64,000 nucleotides of DNA from Amycolatopsis sp. 195334CR (lineage in GTDB: Bacteria > Actinomycetota > Actinomycetes > Mycobacteriales > Pseudonocardiaceae): contig NZ_JAFJMJ010000003.1 in the NCBI RefSeq assembly GCF_017309385.1, positions 930,001-994,000 of the forward strand, given 5' to 3'. The notes beneath the pieces were generated by a model. That model was not told the DNA's origin. It ran no database searches and saw nothing but the letters and a program-made list of their open reading frames with translations. Position 1 is the stretch's first letter, and every line of letters begins with the position of its first letter. The position numbers and the translations under genes were made by a program. Below are positions 37,995-46,824 of the stretch, piece by piece.

Positions 37995-39118
37995 TGGACC
38001 TCGACCTCCCCGAATCGACGCTGGCCTTCCGGGCCGAAGTGCGCGAGTGGCTGGCCGAGAACGTCGTCAAACTGCCCTCGTTCGACACCGCCGAAGGGTT
38101 CACGCGGCACCGCGAATGGGAGGCCAAGCTGGCCGACGCGCGGTTGTCGGTGGTCTCGTGGCCGGTCGAGTTCGGTGGCCGTGACGTGTCCCTTTTGGAC
38201 TGGCTGATCTTCGAAGAGGAGTACTACGCGGCCGCCGCGCCCGGCCGGGTCAACCAGAACGGCCTGTTCATGCTGGCGCCCACGCTGTTCTCCCACGGCA
38301 CGCCCGAGCAACAGGCCCGCATCCTGCCGAAGATGGCGCGCTCCGAGGAGGTCTGGGCGCAGGCGTGGTCCGAACCCGAGGCGGGCAGCGACATCGCGGC
38401 CCTCCGGAGCACCGCGACACCCACCTCGGGTGGCTGGCTGTTGTCCGGCCAGAAGACGTGGAGTTCGCGGGCCGCCTTCGCGGACAAGGCCTTCGGCCTC
38501 TTCCGGAGCGATCCGGGCTCGGAGCGGCACCGCGGGCTGACCTACTTCATGATCGACCTGCGGGCCGAGGGCGTGCAGGTGCGGCCGATCAACCAGCTCG
38601 ACGGTGAACCGGGTTTCGCGGAGCTGTTCTTCGACGAGGTCTTCGTACCGGACGAGGACGTGATCGGCACGCCGGGTGAAGGCTGGCGGGTCGCGATGAC
38701 CACGGCGAACAACGAGCGCGGGCTGTCGCTGCGCAGCCCCGGCCGGTTCCTGGCCACCGCCGACCGGCTCGTCCGGTTGTGGTCGGAGAGCCGGGATCCG
38801 GCGCTGGCCGACCGGGTGGCCGACGCGTGGATCGGGGCGCGCGCCTACCAGCTGTACACCTTCGGCACGGCCACCCGGCTCGCCGAAGGCGCGTCGCTCG
38901 GGCCGGAATCCAGTGTGAACAAGCTGTTCTGGTCGCAGCTGGACGTCTCCATGCACGAAACCGCGCTGGACCTGCTGGGCCCGGCGGCCGAGGTGGACGA
39001 CACGTGGCCGGACGGCTGGCTGTTCTCCCTGGCCGGGCCGATCTACGGCGGTACCGACCAGATCCAGCGCAACATCGTCGCCGAGCGGTTGCTCGGCCTC
39101 CCGCGAGGTGATCGATGA
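37994..39118 (+). CDS. fadE31: Acyl-CoA dehydrogenase FadE31
   Basis: A 374-residue acyl-CoA dehydrogenase (Rv3562-like). WAQAWSEPEAGSDIAAL and SGQKTWSSRA are the FAD and substrate regions; the C-terminal GPIYGGTDQIQRNIVAERLLGLP is the family ending. It resembles the FadE30 paralogue across the operator. It overlaps fadE32 by 4 bases. Steroid FadE proteins commonly form heteromers, and FadE31 with FadE32 or FadE33 is a plausible pairing. Confidence 0.88.
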   Translation: MDLDLPESTLAFRAEVREWLAENVVKLPSFDTAEGFTRHREWEAKLADARLSVVSWPVEFGGRDVSLLDWLIFEEEYYAAAAPGRVNQNGLFMLAPTLFSHGTPEQQARILPKMARSEEVWAQAWSEPEAGSDIAALRSTATPTSGGWLLSGQKTWSSRAAFADKAFGLFRSDPGSERHRGLTYFMIDLRAEGVQVRPINQLDGEPGFAELFFDEVFVPDEDVIGTPGEGWRVAMTTANNERGLSLRSPGRFLATADRLVRLWSESRDPALADRVADAWIGARAYQLYTFGTATRLAEGASLGPESSVNKLFWSQLDVSMHETALDLLGPAAEVDDTWPDGWLFSLAGPIYGGTDQIQRNIVAERLLGLPRGDR

Positions 39119-39999
39119 GGTTCGCCCTTTCCGCGGAACAGCAGGACTTCGCCGCCGCGATCGACGCGTATCTGTCCACAGCGGACTGCGACGCGGCCGC
39201 CCGGTCGTGGGCCGAGGACGATCTCGGGCCGGGCATGAAGCTCTGGCACGGGCTCACCGATCTCGGCCTGCTCGACCTGCTGGACGCCGGTGGCTCGCTG
39301 GTCGACCTGGTGGTGGCCGTCGAACGCCTCGGGTACCACGCGGTGCCGGGGCCGTGGGTCGACACGGCCGCCGTGCTGCCCGCGCTGTCGATCGAATCGG
39401 GCGGGCGGCTGGCGTCGGTGGTGGCGCCGCCGCACGTGCCGTACGGGCTGGACGCCGATGTCGCGGACGTGCGTCTGATGCTCACGCCCGACGGGACGTA
39501 CGATTTCGCCGCCGGTGAGCGCCTGTCCTCTGTGGACCGGGTGCGCCGGTTGTTCGAGCCGGAACGCGGTAATCGGGTCGGCGACGCGGTAGCGCTGGCG
39601 TTCGAGCACGGCGCACTGGCCACGGCCGCGCAACTGCTCGGTGCCGGTCAGTGGCTGCTGGACACCTCGGTGACCTACGCCAAGCAGCGCAAGCAGTACG
39701 GCCGGGAGATCGGCGGTTACCAGGCCATCAAGCACCTGCTCGCGGACGCCGTCACCGCATTGGAACTCGCCCGTCCGCTGCTCCACGCGGCCGCGCTGAC
39801 CGCGGCACCCCGGGACGTCTCCGCGGCGAAGGTCGCGGCGGGACAGGCCGCCGCGCTCGCCGCGAAGACCGGTCTCCAGGTGCACGGCGCCATCGGCTAC
39901 ACCGCCGAGCACGGGCTCGGCCTGCGGTTGACGAAGGTGCGCGCCCTGGCCGCGGCGTGGGGAACGCCTGCCTTCCACCGAGGGCGGGTGCTGGCGTGA
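39115..39999 (+). CDS. fadE32: Acyl-CoA dehydrogenase-like subunit FadE32
   Basis: A 294-residue, short, divergent acyl-CoA dehydrogenase subunit (Rv3563-like). The N-terminal half is degenerate, while the C-terminal helical domain is conserved (VTYAKQRKQYGREIGGYQAIKH and the LQVHGAIGYTAEHGL FAD-contact segment). That pattern is typical of the non-catalytic or complementary chain in heteromeric steroid FadE complexes. Coupled by 4-base overlaps on both sides. Confidence 0.88.
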   Translation: MRFALSAEQQDFAAAIDAYLSTADCDAAARSWAEDDLGPGMKLWHGLTDLGLLDLLDAGGSLVDLVVAVERLGYHAVPGPWVDTAAVLPALSIESGGRLASVVAPPHVPYGLDADVADVRLMLTPDGTYDFAAGERLSSVDRVRRLFEPERGNRVGDAVALAFEHGALATAAQLLGAGQWLLDTSVTYAKQRKQYGREIGGYQAIKHLLADAVTALELARPLLHAAALTAAPRDVSAAKVAAGQAAALAAKTGLQVHGAIGYTAEHGLGLRLTKVRALAAAWGTPAFHRGRVLA

Positions 40000-40892
40000 G
40001 TACGGCGGAGGAGCTGGACGCGCTGCGCTCGTCGGTCCGCACCGCGTTGTCCCGCGACGCTTCCTGGGACGTGCTGTGCTCGCAGATCGGGGTCGCCGCG
40101 CTCGCGGTGCCGGAGGAACACGGCGGTTTGGGGGCCGGACTGCCCGAACTGGCCGTGGTCGCGGCGGAGTTCGGCCGGGTGCTGTCGCCGCTGCCGTTCC
40201 TGTCCACGTCCATCACCGCGCTGGCGCTGGCGGACTCACCGCTGGCAGCCAAGCTGACCACCGGAACCGTGGCGTGGTCGGGCTTCTCCGCTGATGAGTC
40301 CACTGTGGATGGCACCGACCGCTTCGTGCTCGACGGCGACACGGCGGATCTGCTGCTCGTGGTGGCGGATTCCCTGTACGCCGTACCGACCGATCAGGAC
40401 GGCGTCCGGCGCACCCACTCCCCCACCATGGACGAAACGCGGCGGCTCGCGACCGTGGAACTCCGCGGGGTGCGGGCTTCGCGGGTGGGGGACGTCGATC
40501 CTTCGCTGCGGGACCAGGCGTGCGTGCTGCTGGCCGCCGAGCAGACCGGCGCGATGGCCCGCGCGTTCGAGATCACCCTGGACTACGCCAAACAGCGCAA
40601 GCAGTTCGGCCGGGCGATCGGGAGCTTCCAGGCGATCAAGCACCGGCTGGCCGAGCTGTACGTGCTGGTGGAAACCGCGCGCTCGTGCGTTGCGGAAGCC
40701 GCGGAAGACCCGTCGCTCGCCTGGGTGGCGAAGGTGCACTGCTCGGAGGCGTTCACCACGGTCGCCGCGGAGATGATCCAGCTGCACGGCGGGATCGGCA
40801 TCACCTGGGAACACCCGGCGCACCGGTACTTCAAGCGCGCGCACGGCAGCAGCCTGCTCTTCGGCGCACCGCACGAACATCTCCGCCGGTAG
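39996..40892 (+). CDS. fadE33: Acyl-CoA dehydrogenase-like subunit FadE33
   Basis: A 298-residue acyl-CoA dehydrogenase subunit (Rv3564-like). LDYAKQRKQFGRAIGSFQAIKH and MIQLHGGIGITWEHPAHRY are the conserved C-terminal regions, and it is clearly paralogous to FadE32. GTG overlaps the FadE32 stop. It ends the fadD3-echA-fadE31-fadE32-fadE33 operon; steroid genes stop here and resume at hsaB. Confidence 0.88.
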   Translation: MSTAEELDALRSSVRTALSRDASWDVLCSQIGVAALAVPEEHGGLGAGLPELAVVAAEFGRVLSPLPFLSTSITALALADSPLAAKLTTGTVAWSGFSADESTVDGTDRFVLDGDTADLLLVVADSLYAVPTDQDGVRRTHSPTMDETRRLATVELRGVRASRVGDVDPSLRDQACVLLAAEQTGAMARAFEITLDYAKQRKQFGRAIGSFQAIKHRLAELYVLVETARSCVAEAAEDPSLAWVAKVHCSEAFTTVAAEMIQLHGGIGITWEHPAHRYFKRAHGSSLLFGAPHEHLRR

Positions 40893-40903
40893 GGGCAGCC
40901 CTA

Positions 40904-40915
40904 CCCCGATCGGGG
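40904..40915. promoter_or_regulatory. 12-bp palindrome upstream of desaturase gene
   Basis: CCCCGATCGGGG is a perfect palindrome in the 70-base gap between fadE33 and the desaturase gene. It could be an operator for the desaturase or a weak terminator stem after fadE33. Confidence 0.35.
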
Positions 40916-40962
40916 GTGTGCACCGGCTACCGGCTCGCCCACGCGATCAAGAGACTCGACGC

Positions 40963-41982
40963 GTGACCACACAGCCTCTCATCGCCGCGGAGACCGGAAG
41001 CGATTTCGCCCGGCTGTCACGGCGGATCAACCAGGCCGGCCTGCTGGACCGGCGTCCTGGCTACTACGCACTGCGCATCGGCACGGTGACCGCGCTGTTC
41101 GCCGGCGCGTGGGCCGCTTTCGCCTGGGTCGGCGACTCCTGGGCGACGCTGGTCGTCGCCGTGGCGCTGGCCGTGTTGTTCGGGCAGATCGCCCTGCTGT
41201 CGCACGATCTCGCGCACCGGCAGGTGTTCCGCACCCGGCGGCCGAGCGAGATCGCCGGGCGGCTGGCGGGCAATCTCGGCATCGGCATGAGCTACGGCTG
41301 GTGGATGGACAAGCACACCCGCCACCACGCCAACCCGAACCACGAGGAACTCGATCCCGACGTCGACCCGGACGTCCTGGTGTGGTCGAAGGACCAGGCA
41401 AGGGCCAGCCGCGGGGTGCCGCGGTTCATCGGCCGGTACCAGGCCTTCCTGTTCTTCCCGCTGCTCACCCTGGAGGGCCTGAACCTGCACTGGTCGGGCA
41501 TCCGGGCGGTGCTGAAGCCGGGCCTCAAGCGCCGCGGCCTGGAGGCCGGGCTGCTGCTGGCGCACTTCGCGCTGTACCTCGGCGCGGTGTTCCTGGTGCT
41601 GTCGCCGGCCAAGGCGCTGGTGTTCATCGCCGTGCACCAGGGGCTCTGGGGTGTCTACATGGGATCGATCTTCGCGCCGAACCACAAGGGCATGCCGACG
41701 CTGACCGGGAACGACCGGCCGGACTTCCTGCGCCGCCAGGTGCTCACCTCGCGCAACGTGCGCGGCGGCTGGTTCGTCGACACCGCGATGGGCGGGCTGA
41801 ACTACCAGATCGAGCACCACCTGTTCCCCAGCATGCCCACCCCGCACCTGCGGCGCGCCCAGCCCATCGTGCGGGACTACTGCGCGGAAATCGGCGTCCC
41901 GTACCACGAAACCGGCCTCGTCGACTCGTACGCGCAAGCCCTGCGCCACCTCCACGAGGCCGGTTCACCGCTACGGCACTAG
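40963..41982 (+). CDS. Membrane fatty acid desaturase
   Basis: A 339-residue integral membrane di-iron desaturase. The three histidine boxes are SHDLAHRQ, HTRHHANPNH and NYQIEHHLFP; the QxxHH form of the third box suggests a front-end or linoleoyl-CoA-type (DesA3-like) enzyme. Four or so hydrophobic helices flank the boxes. Electron donors are not encoded nearby. GTG at 40963 is chosen; GTG at 40918 in the same frame is possible. It overlaps the convergent SnoaL-like gene by 4 bases, stop to stop. Confidence 0.85.
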   Translation: MTTQPLIAAETGSDFARLSRRINQAGLLDRRPGYYALRIGTVTALFAGAWAAFAWVGDSWATLVVAVALAVLFGQIALLSHDLAHRQVFRTRRPSEIAGRLAGNLGIGMSYGWWMDKHTRHHANPNHEELDPDVDPDVLVWSKDQARASRGVPRFIGRYQAFLFFPLLTLEGLNLHWSGIRAVLKPGLKRRGLEAGLLLAHFALYLGAVFLVLSPAKALVFIAVHQGLWGVYMGSIFAPNHKGMPTLTGNDRPDFLRRQVLTSRNVRGGWFVDTAMGGLNYQIEHHLFPSMPTPHLRRAQPIVRDYCAEIGVPYHETGLVDSYAQALRHLHEAGSPLRH

Positions 41983-42923
41983 CCGAAGATCCGCTGGCGG
42001 AGCACCGCGACCGTCTCCCGGGAGGCGACCAGGTCCAGCGTGTCGAAGTACAGCGACCACCGCTGCGGTTCGATGCGCTCGACCAGGGAGAACGGGACCG
42101 GCCTGGCGTCACCACCGCCGTGTGCGGTGGTGGTGCCGAGCCATTCCTGGTACGTCGTGCCACCGGAGCGCACGGTGGTCCCCGGCTCCAGGCGCAGGTC
42201 GCTCACCGTGCCGAAGAACCGGTCCAGGTACGCCGTCACCGCCTTCCGGCCGGTGAGCGGCGTCGCGAGACCGGGACCGCTCAGGCTCGCCGTGCCCGGG
42301 TGACCGGCCACCAGCGCGTCGCTCTTCTCGTGCCGCCAGAGCTTTTCCCGGAGGTACACGGGCAGGTCGATGCCGGGCAGCGAGTCGACCGGTGTCGAGG
42401 TGATGCCCTCGAAGAGGTTCGGCAGGGGGTGCTGCGCGTCGGCCACCGGCGCGAACAGGTTCACCTGGTCCCAGGACCGCCTGCCGTCCTGCACCCTGGT
42501 CGTCTCCGGATCACCGAAGACCAGGCGGTGCATGGTCGTGAAGGCGACCGGCTTCCCGTTGATGGTCCCGGTGTTGGTCGCTTCGACGAAGGCGACCTTG
42601 CCGTCCGGGCTCGCCGTGGCTCGTTCCGGGACGAACCGGTAGTCCGGCACCAGCCGGTTGACCCCTTCGATCTGCGCGCGGATGCCCGCCGTGGTGTCGA
42701 TCGGCTTCGCCAGCCCGCTGTCCCACAAGCGTGCCGAACCGTCCGAAACGAACAGGTCCAGGTACGCGTCCACGTCCCGCGGGTTGTCGCCCCAGGCCGT
42801 GTACGCGGTCATGAACGTGCGGACGTTCTCGGGCAGTTCCTCGAACCGGCTCGACGCCCCGGCCGGCGTCGCCAGAACGGCGAGTGCGGCGGTCGCGGCG
42901 AACGCACTGACCCATGCGCGCAA
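41979..42923 (-). CDS. Secreted protein with two SnoaL/NTF2-like domains
   Basis: A 314-residue exported protein. The signal peptide is MRAWVSAFAATAALAVLA with cleavage near TPAGAS. Two NTF2/SnoaL-like units are suggested: about 35-165 (FMTAYTAWGDNPRDVDAYLD) and 180-314 (YLDRFFGTVSDLRL). SnoaL folds bind or isomerise small hydrophobic molecules; no catalytic residues are assignable. The start is TTG at 42923 after GGGAG. It might supply or sequester a ligand outside the cell (inference). Confidence 0.7.
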   Translation of the reverse strand: MRAWVSAFAATAALAVLATPAGASSRFEELPENVRTFMTAYTAWGDNPRDVDAYLDLFVSDGSARLWDSGLAKPIDTTAGIRAQIEGVNRLVPDYRFVPERATASPDGKVAFVEATNTGTINGKPVAFTTMHRLVFGDPETTRVQDGRRSWDQVNLFAPVADAQHPLPNLFEGITSTPVDSLPGIDLPVYLREKLWRHEKSDALVAGHPGTASLSGPGLATPLTGRKAVTAYLDRFFGTVSDLRLEPGTTVRSGGTTYQEWLGTTTAHGGGDARPVPFSLVERIEPQRWSLYFDTLDLVASRETVAVLRQRIFG

Positions 42924-42998
42924 GGTGTTCTCCCAGTTGCCGGGGCAGTGGTCCTGCCCGTTGGGCGAAAGCCTCGCAACGATCGGTCACCCCGTCGA

Positions 42999-44351
42999 TT
43001 ACCCCCGGGGTAAGCGATCGCCGGGGATGTCCTCGGCTCGCAGCAAGGGGGTGCCCGCGGTCTCCCGCAGCGAGAAGGCGGCGACCAGGCCGACCACGGC
43101 CGCCACCATCAGGTACGGCCCGGGCACCAGCGTGCTGCCGGTGGCCGAGATCAGCACCGTCATCAGGTACGGCACGGTCCCGGCGAACAACGCGGCGGTC
43201 ACGTTGTACGCGATGGACAGACCGCCCTGGCGGGTCCTGGTCGGGAAGATCTCGGCCGACCACACCGCGTACGTGCCCAGGATCGCCGACAGCACCACAC
43301 CGAGCGCGAGCCCGCCGATCCACGTGCCGACCACGCCCGTGCGCATCAGCAGGTAGGCCGGGACCGCGAGCACGAACAACGCGAGGCCCGCGCCGATCAG
43401 CACCGGCCGCCTGCCGACGCGGTCGGACAGCCGCCCGAACGCCGGGACGAAGACCAGCCCGACCAACGAGATGACCGTGGACAGCAACGCGGCGTTTCCG
43501 GCGGAGTGACCGAGGTAGTCGGTCTGGTAGGTGACCAGGTAGGTGAGCACGGCGTAGAACGGCACGTGCATCATGGTCATCAGCCCGGCCGCCTGGAACA
43601 GCTGCTTCTTGTTGTGCCGGAACAGTTCCCGCACCGGGCTGCGGGGCACGTTGTCGGTGGCCTCCAGCGCGCGGTACTCCGGCGTGTCCTCGATCTTGTT
43701 GCGGATGACGAAGCCGACGATGCCCAGCGGCGCGGCGATGAGGAACGGGATGCGCCAGCCCCACGAGCTGAGCTGCTCCTCGGTCAAGCCAACCGACAGC
43801 AGGAAGAACACGAACGAACCGGCCAGGAAGCCCAGCAGGGAACCGACTTCGAGCCAGCTGACCCCGAACCCGCGGCGGCGGCGCGGCGCGTACTCGGCGA
43901 GGAAGCTCGCCGCGCTGCCGAACTCACCACCCGCCGCGAACCCCTGCAGCAGCCGCAGGAAGACCAGCAGCAGCGGGGCCGCGATCCCGATCTGCGAGTA
44001 CCCTGGCAGCAACCCGATCACCAGCGTGGCACCGGTCATCATGAAGATGACGATCGACAGCGTGCGCTTGCGCCCGATCCGGTCCCCGAGCGGGCCGAAC
44101 ACCAGTGCGCCGACCGGCCGGATCCCGAACGACACGGCGAAGACGCCGAACACCGCGAGCAGCCCGGCGGTGGCGTCACCGTCCGGGAAGAACACCGTCG
44201 CGATGGTGCTCGCGAGGTACGCGTACGCGGCCCAGTCGAACCAGTGCACAAAAACACCGACCGCGCCGGCGGTGATGCTCCGGCGCAACGTCCGGGGATC
44301 GACTTCCGTCTCGGGGAACTCCCCGGCGGGAGCGGAGTCAGTGGCGGTCAT
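42999..44351 (-). CDS. MFS transporter, metabolite:H+ symporter (MHS) family
   Basis: A 450-residue 12-helix permease. MHS features are FVHWFDWAAYAYLAS in helix 1, GPLGDRIGRKRTL between helices 2 and 3, LRLLQGFAAGGEFGSAASFLAEYAP, and the repeat loop GRLSDRVGRRPVL. This family imports carboxylates, betaines and similar compounds. ATG follows GAGGAGG. It lies 46 bases downstream of the M20 gene and is last in the RidA-DUF1028-M20-MFS operon, so it probably imports the operon substrate. Confidence 0.88.
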   Translation of the reverse strand: MTATDSAPAGEFPETEVDPRTLRRSITAGAVGVFVHWFDWAAYAYLASTIATVFFPDGDATAGLLAVFGVFAVSFGIRPVGALVFGPLGDRIGRKRTLSIVIFMMTGATLVIGLLPGYSQIGIAAPLLLVFLRLLQGFAAGGEFGSAASFLAEYAPRRRRGFGVSWLEVGSLLGFLAGSFVFFLLSVGLTEEQLSSWGWRIPFLIAAPLGIVGFVIRNKIEDTPEYRALEATDNVPRSPVRELFRHNKKQLFQAAGLMTMMHVPFYAVLTYLVTYQTDYLGHSAGNAALLSTVISLVGLVFVPAFGRLSDRVGRRPVLIGAGLALFVLAVPAYLLMRTGVVGTWIGGLALGVVLSAILGTYAVWSAEIFPTRTRQGGLSIAYNVTAALFAGTVPYLMTVLISATGSTLVPGPYLMVAAVVGLVAAFSLRETAGTPLLRAEDIPGDRLPRG

Positions 44352-44397
44352 GATGGCCTCCTCGGGCCGTGGGACGTCGTTGTCCTCGCGGAAGGGG

Positions 44398-45513
44398 TCA
44401 GCGGGCGCGGTCCACGCCGGTCCACGCCAGCGCGATCGCCCCGTCGAGCAGGGCCCGCTGGGCGGTGCCGCCGACGCAGTGCGCGGCGAACTCGCGCTGG
44501 TGGTTGAGCGCCGGCAGCGACCCGATGCCGATGTAGGGGTGGATGGCGGGCACGACCTTGGAGACGTTGCCCATGTCGGTGGAGGCGCGGTTCATCCGGG
44601 ACGCGGTGGCGTCCCGGCCGAACTCGCGGCCGAGTTCGACGGCGTTGGCGCGGTAGGCCGCCAGTGCCGTCTCGTCCGCGCGGAACTCCGCGTACGGCTT
44701 GCTCTCCGGTTCCACGGTCAGCTCGCAGCCGGTGGCCAGCGCCCCGGCTTCGAAGGCACGCATCACCCGCGGTTCCAGCTCGGCCAGTTCCGCGAGGGTT
44801 TCCGCACGCACGTACCAGCGGCCCGTGGCGTGCTCGGGGATCGCGTTGGGTGCGTCACCCGCGTGCGTCACGACGCCGTGCACCCGCGCCGACGCGGGGA
44901 TGTGCTGGCGCAGCAGGCCGATGGCGACCTGGGCGACGGTGAACGCGTCGGCGGCGTTGACCCCGGCTTCGGGGTAGGCGGCCGCGTGCGCGGACTTGCC
45001 GGTGTAGGAGATCTTCGAGTGGCTGACCGCGAACGGCCGCGCTTCGGCCACGTCCACCGGGGCCGGGTGCACCATCATCGCGAGGTCCACCCCGGTGAAC
45101 GCACCGCGGTCGAGCAGTTCGATCTTGCCGCCGCCGCCTTCCTCCGCCGGGGTGCCGTAGACCTCGACGGTCACCCCGGCGTCGTCGGCGACCGCGGCCA
45201 GCCCCAGCGCTGCGCCGATGGAACTGGCCGCGATCAGATTGTGGCCGCAGGCGTGACCGAGCCCGGGCAGCGCGTCGTACTCGGCGCACACCGCGATCCG
45301 CGTCGGCCCGGAACCGAAGCTCGCGTGGAACGCCGTGTCCAGGCCGAGGTGGTTCGAGGTGACGGCGAACCCGGCGCGGTCGAGCAGGTCCGGTACTGCC
45401 GCGGCGGCGCGGTGTTCCTCCCACGCGGTCTCCGGATCGGCGTGCAGCCGTTCGGACAACGCGATCAGCTCGTCGGCGTGCCGGTCGATCACGGCACGGG
45501 CGGCGGCCTTCAC
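44398..45513 (-). CDS. M20 family amidohydrolase (AbgB-like)
   Basis: A 371-residue zinc amidohydrolase. Metal and catalytic motifs: VCAEYDALPGLGHACGHN, GTPAEEGGGGKIELL, MMVHPAP and a late His in LNHQREFAAHCVGGTA. This pattern is nearer to the AbgA/AbgB and peptidase M20D group than to the enzyme at 179-1438. GTG overlaps the DUF1028 stop by 4 bases. Expected to cleave an amide of the imported compound. Confidence 0.88.
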   Translation of the reverse strand: MKAAARAVIDRHADELIALSERLHADPETAWEEHRAAAAVPDLLDRAGFAVTSNHLGLDTAFHASFGSGPTRIAVCAEYDALPGLGHACGHNLIAASSIGAALGLAAVADDAGVTVEVYGTPAEEGGGGKIELLDRGAFTGVDLAMMVHPAPVDVAEARPFAVSHSKISYTGKSAHAAAYPEAGVNAADAFTVAQVAIGLLRQHIPASARVHGVVTHAGDAPNAIPEHATGRWYVRAETLAELAELEPRVMRAFEAGALATGCELTVEPESKPYAEFRADETALAAYRANAVELGREFGRDATASRMNRASTDMGNVSKVVPAIHPYIGIGSLPALNHQREFAAHCVGGTAQRALLDGAIALAWTGVDRAR

Positions 45514-46187
45514 TCGTCCCCCGGCACGCCGTAGGACGGCGCCGACGCGGGGTCGAGCCCACGGGCGACGTAGGTGTCCCGCTGCGGCAGCCACACGTCG
45601 AGCAGTTCGGCGAGCCGGTCGATCGGGTCGTCCGCCCAGTCCACCCGGAGGTCGGTGACCGGCCAGTCCACATCGGACACCACGACGAGCCCGGCGGAGT
45701 GGACCGGCCCCTCCTCGCCGCCCGCGTCGAGCCCGGCGCGCATGGCGGCGACGAGCCGTTGCTCCAGTTCGCCGGTGGCGGTGGTGAAGGCGTCCACAAT
45801 GGCCTGGGGAAGGTGCTCGCCCGCCAGCATGTTGCCCGCGACGACCACGCCGTCCGCGGTCGCCGACGCGTGCTTGCCCAGCGTCCCCGCGCCGCTGTAG
45901 GCGAAACCGGGGCCGGTCGCGCCGAGCACGGTGAGCTGCCGGTACTCGATGTGGTCCGCGGCGGCGGTGACCTCGGCGAGCGCGCGTTCGGGATCGCCGT
46001 GCGCACCGAGCCGGTCGAGCAGGCGACCGCCGAGGCGCGGGTCGGTGACGTTCTGCGAGGCCGCGGCGCCGACGCCCGGCCGCAGGTGCGCGACGCGGGC
46101 GACCACCGCGGGGCTCGACGAGCTGGCCGCGATGCCGAAGCGGGTGGTACCGCCCTCGACCGCACGGGCCACGATCGAAAAGGTCAC
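45510..46187 (-). CDS. DUF1028 family Ntn-hydrolase-like protein
   Basis: A 225-residue protein. The N-terminus TFSIVARAVEGGTTRFGIAA followed by QNVTDPRLG is the DUF1028 signature; the family is thought to have an Ntn-hydrolase fold with a Thr/Ser near the N-terminus, but its reactions are poorly known. GTG overlaps the RidA stop and its stop overlaps the M20 start, a strict co-translation chain. It is repeatedly found beside RidA and M20 genes (recalled), suggesting a shared catabolic task. Confidence 0.85.
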   Translation of the reverse strand: MTFSIVARAVEGGTTRFGIAASSSSPAVVARVAHLRPGVGAAASQNVTDPRLGGRLLDRLGAHGDPERALAEVTAAADHIEYRQLTVLGATGPGFAYSGAGTLGKHASATADGVVVAGNMLAGEHLPQAIVDAFTTATGELEQRLVAAMRAGLDAGGEEGPVHSAGLVVVSDVDWPVTDLRVDWADDPIDRLAELLDVWLPQRDTYVARGLDPASAPSYGVPGDE

Positions 46188-46606
46188 TTCTCCTCCTCCG
46201 GGATCACGGCGATGGCGTCGATCTCGCACAGCCACTCCGGCCGCGCGAGCGCCGAGACCACCACGCCGGTCGAGATCGGGTGCACACCCTTGGTCCAGCG
46301 CCCGACCACTCGGTAGACCTCCTCGCGGTAGCGCGGGTCGATCAGGTAGATGGTGAGCTTGACCAGGTGCTCCATCCTGCTGCCCGCCTCCGTCAGCAGC
46401 AGCTCGATGTTCGCCATCGCCCGCTCGGCCTGCGCGGCGGCGTCGCCGATGCCGACCGACTCGCTGGTGTCGAGGTCCTGCCCGATCTGGCCGCGGACGT
46501 AGACCGTGCCGTTGGCCACCACGGCCTGGCAGAGGTCGTTGTCCAGGTTCTGCTCGGGATAGGTGTCCCGGGTGTTGAACGGGCGGATGCGGCGGTGGAC
46601 AGTCAC
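46184..46606 (-). CDS. RidA/YjgF family enamine/imine deaminase
   Basis: A 140-residue RidA-like protein that would hydrolyse reactive enamines or imines arising from amine oxidation. The family C-terminal block STGVVVSALARPEWLCEIDA and the central SRMEHLVKLTIYLIDPR are clear. GTG at 46606 follows GGGAAGG. It is the first gene of the leftward operon, so an imine-releasing step may come early in the pathway. The diverging flavin monooxygenase could produce such a species (inference). Confidence 0.88.
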   Translation of the reverse strand: MTVHRRIRPFNTRDTYPEQNLDNDLCQAVVANGTVYVRGQIGQDLDTSESVGIGDAAAQAERAMANIELLLTEAGSRMEHLVKLTIYLIDPRYREEVYRVVGRWTKGVHPISTGVVVSALARPEWLCEIDAIAVIPEEEK

Positions 46607-46671
46607 GGCGTGGCCTTCCCTGACGTGGGCTTCCGGCGGTTCGCCCCAGCCTGAACTCGGCCCGAGCCTCT

Positions 46672-46765
46672 GTCCAACAGATGTTTCAGTACCAATGAAT
46701 CGAAAAAACTGATGCAACCTTGCATCGGAAAATCAGATCTTGTGTGCCGGAAACATCTGTTGGAC
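46672..46765. promoter_or_regulatory. Concentric palindromes: candidate multi-site operator
   Basis: A 16-base perfect inverted repeat (GTCCAACAGATGTTTC at 46672-46687; GAAACATCTGTTGGAC at 46750-46765) flanks a second palindrome GATGCAA-CC-TTGCATC at 46711-46726. Both share exactly the same centre, 46718.5, and each outer arm holds a small palindrome AACA-NN-TGTT. It lies between divergent ridA and monooxygenase genes in an AT-richer patch. The nearby LysR protein is the obvious candidate binder. Confidence 0.8.
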
Positions 46766-46824
46766 ACGAGCAAAACCGGCGGTGAGGATCCGGAGGACAA
46801 GCACCGAGGCGCAAGGGAGGCCGG

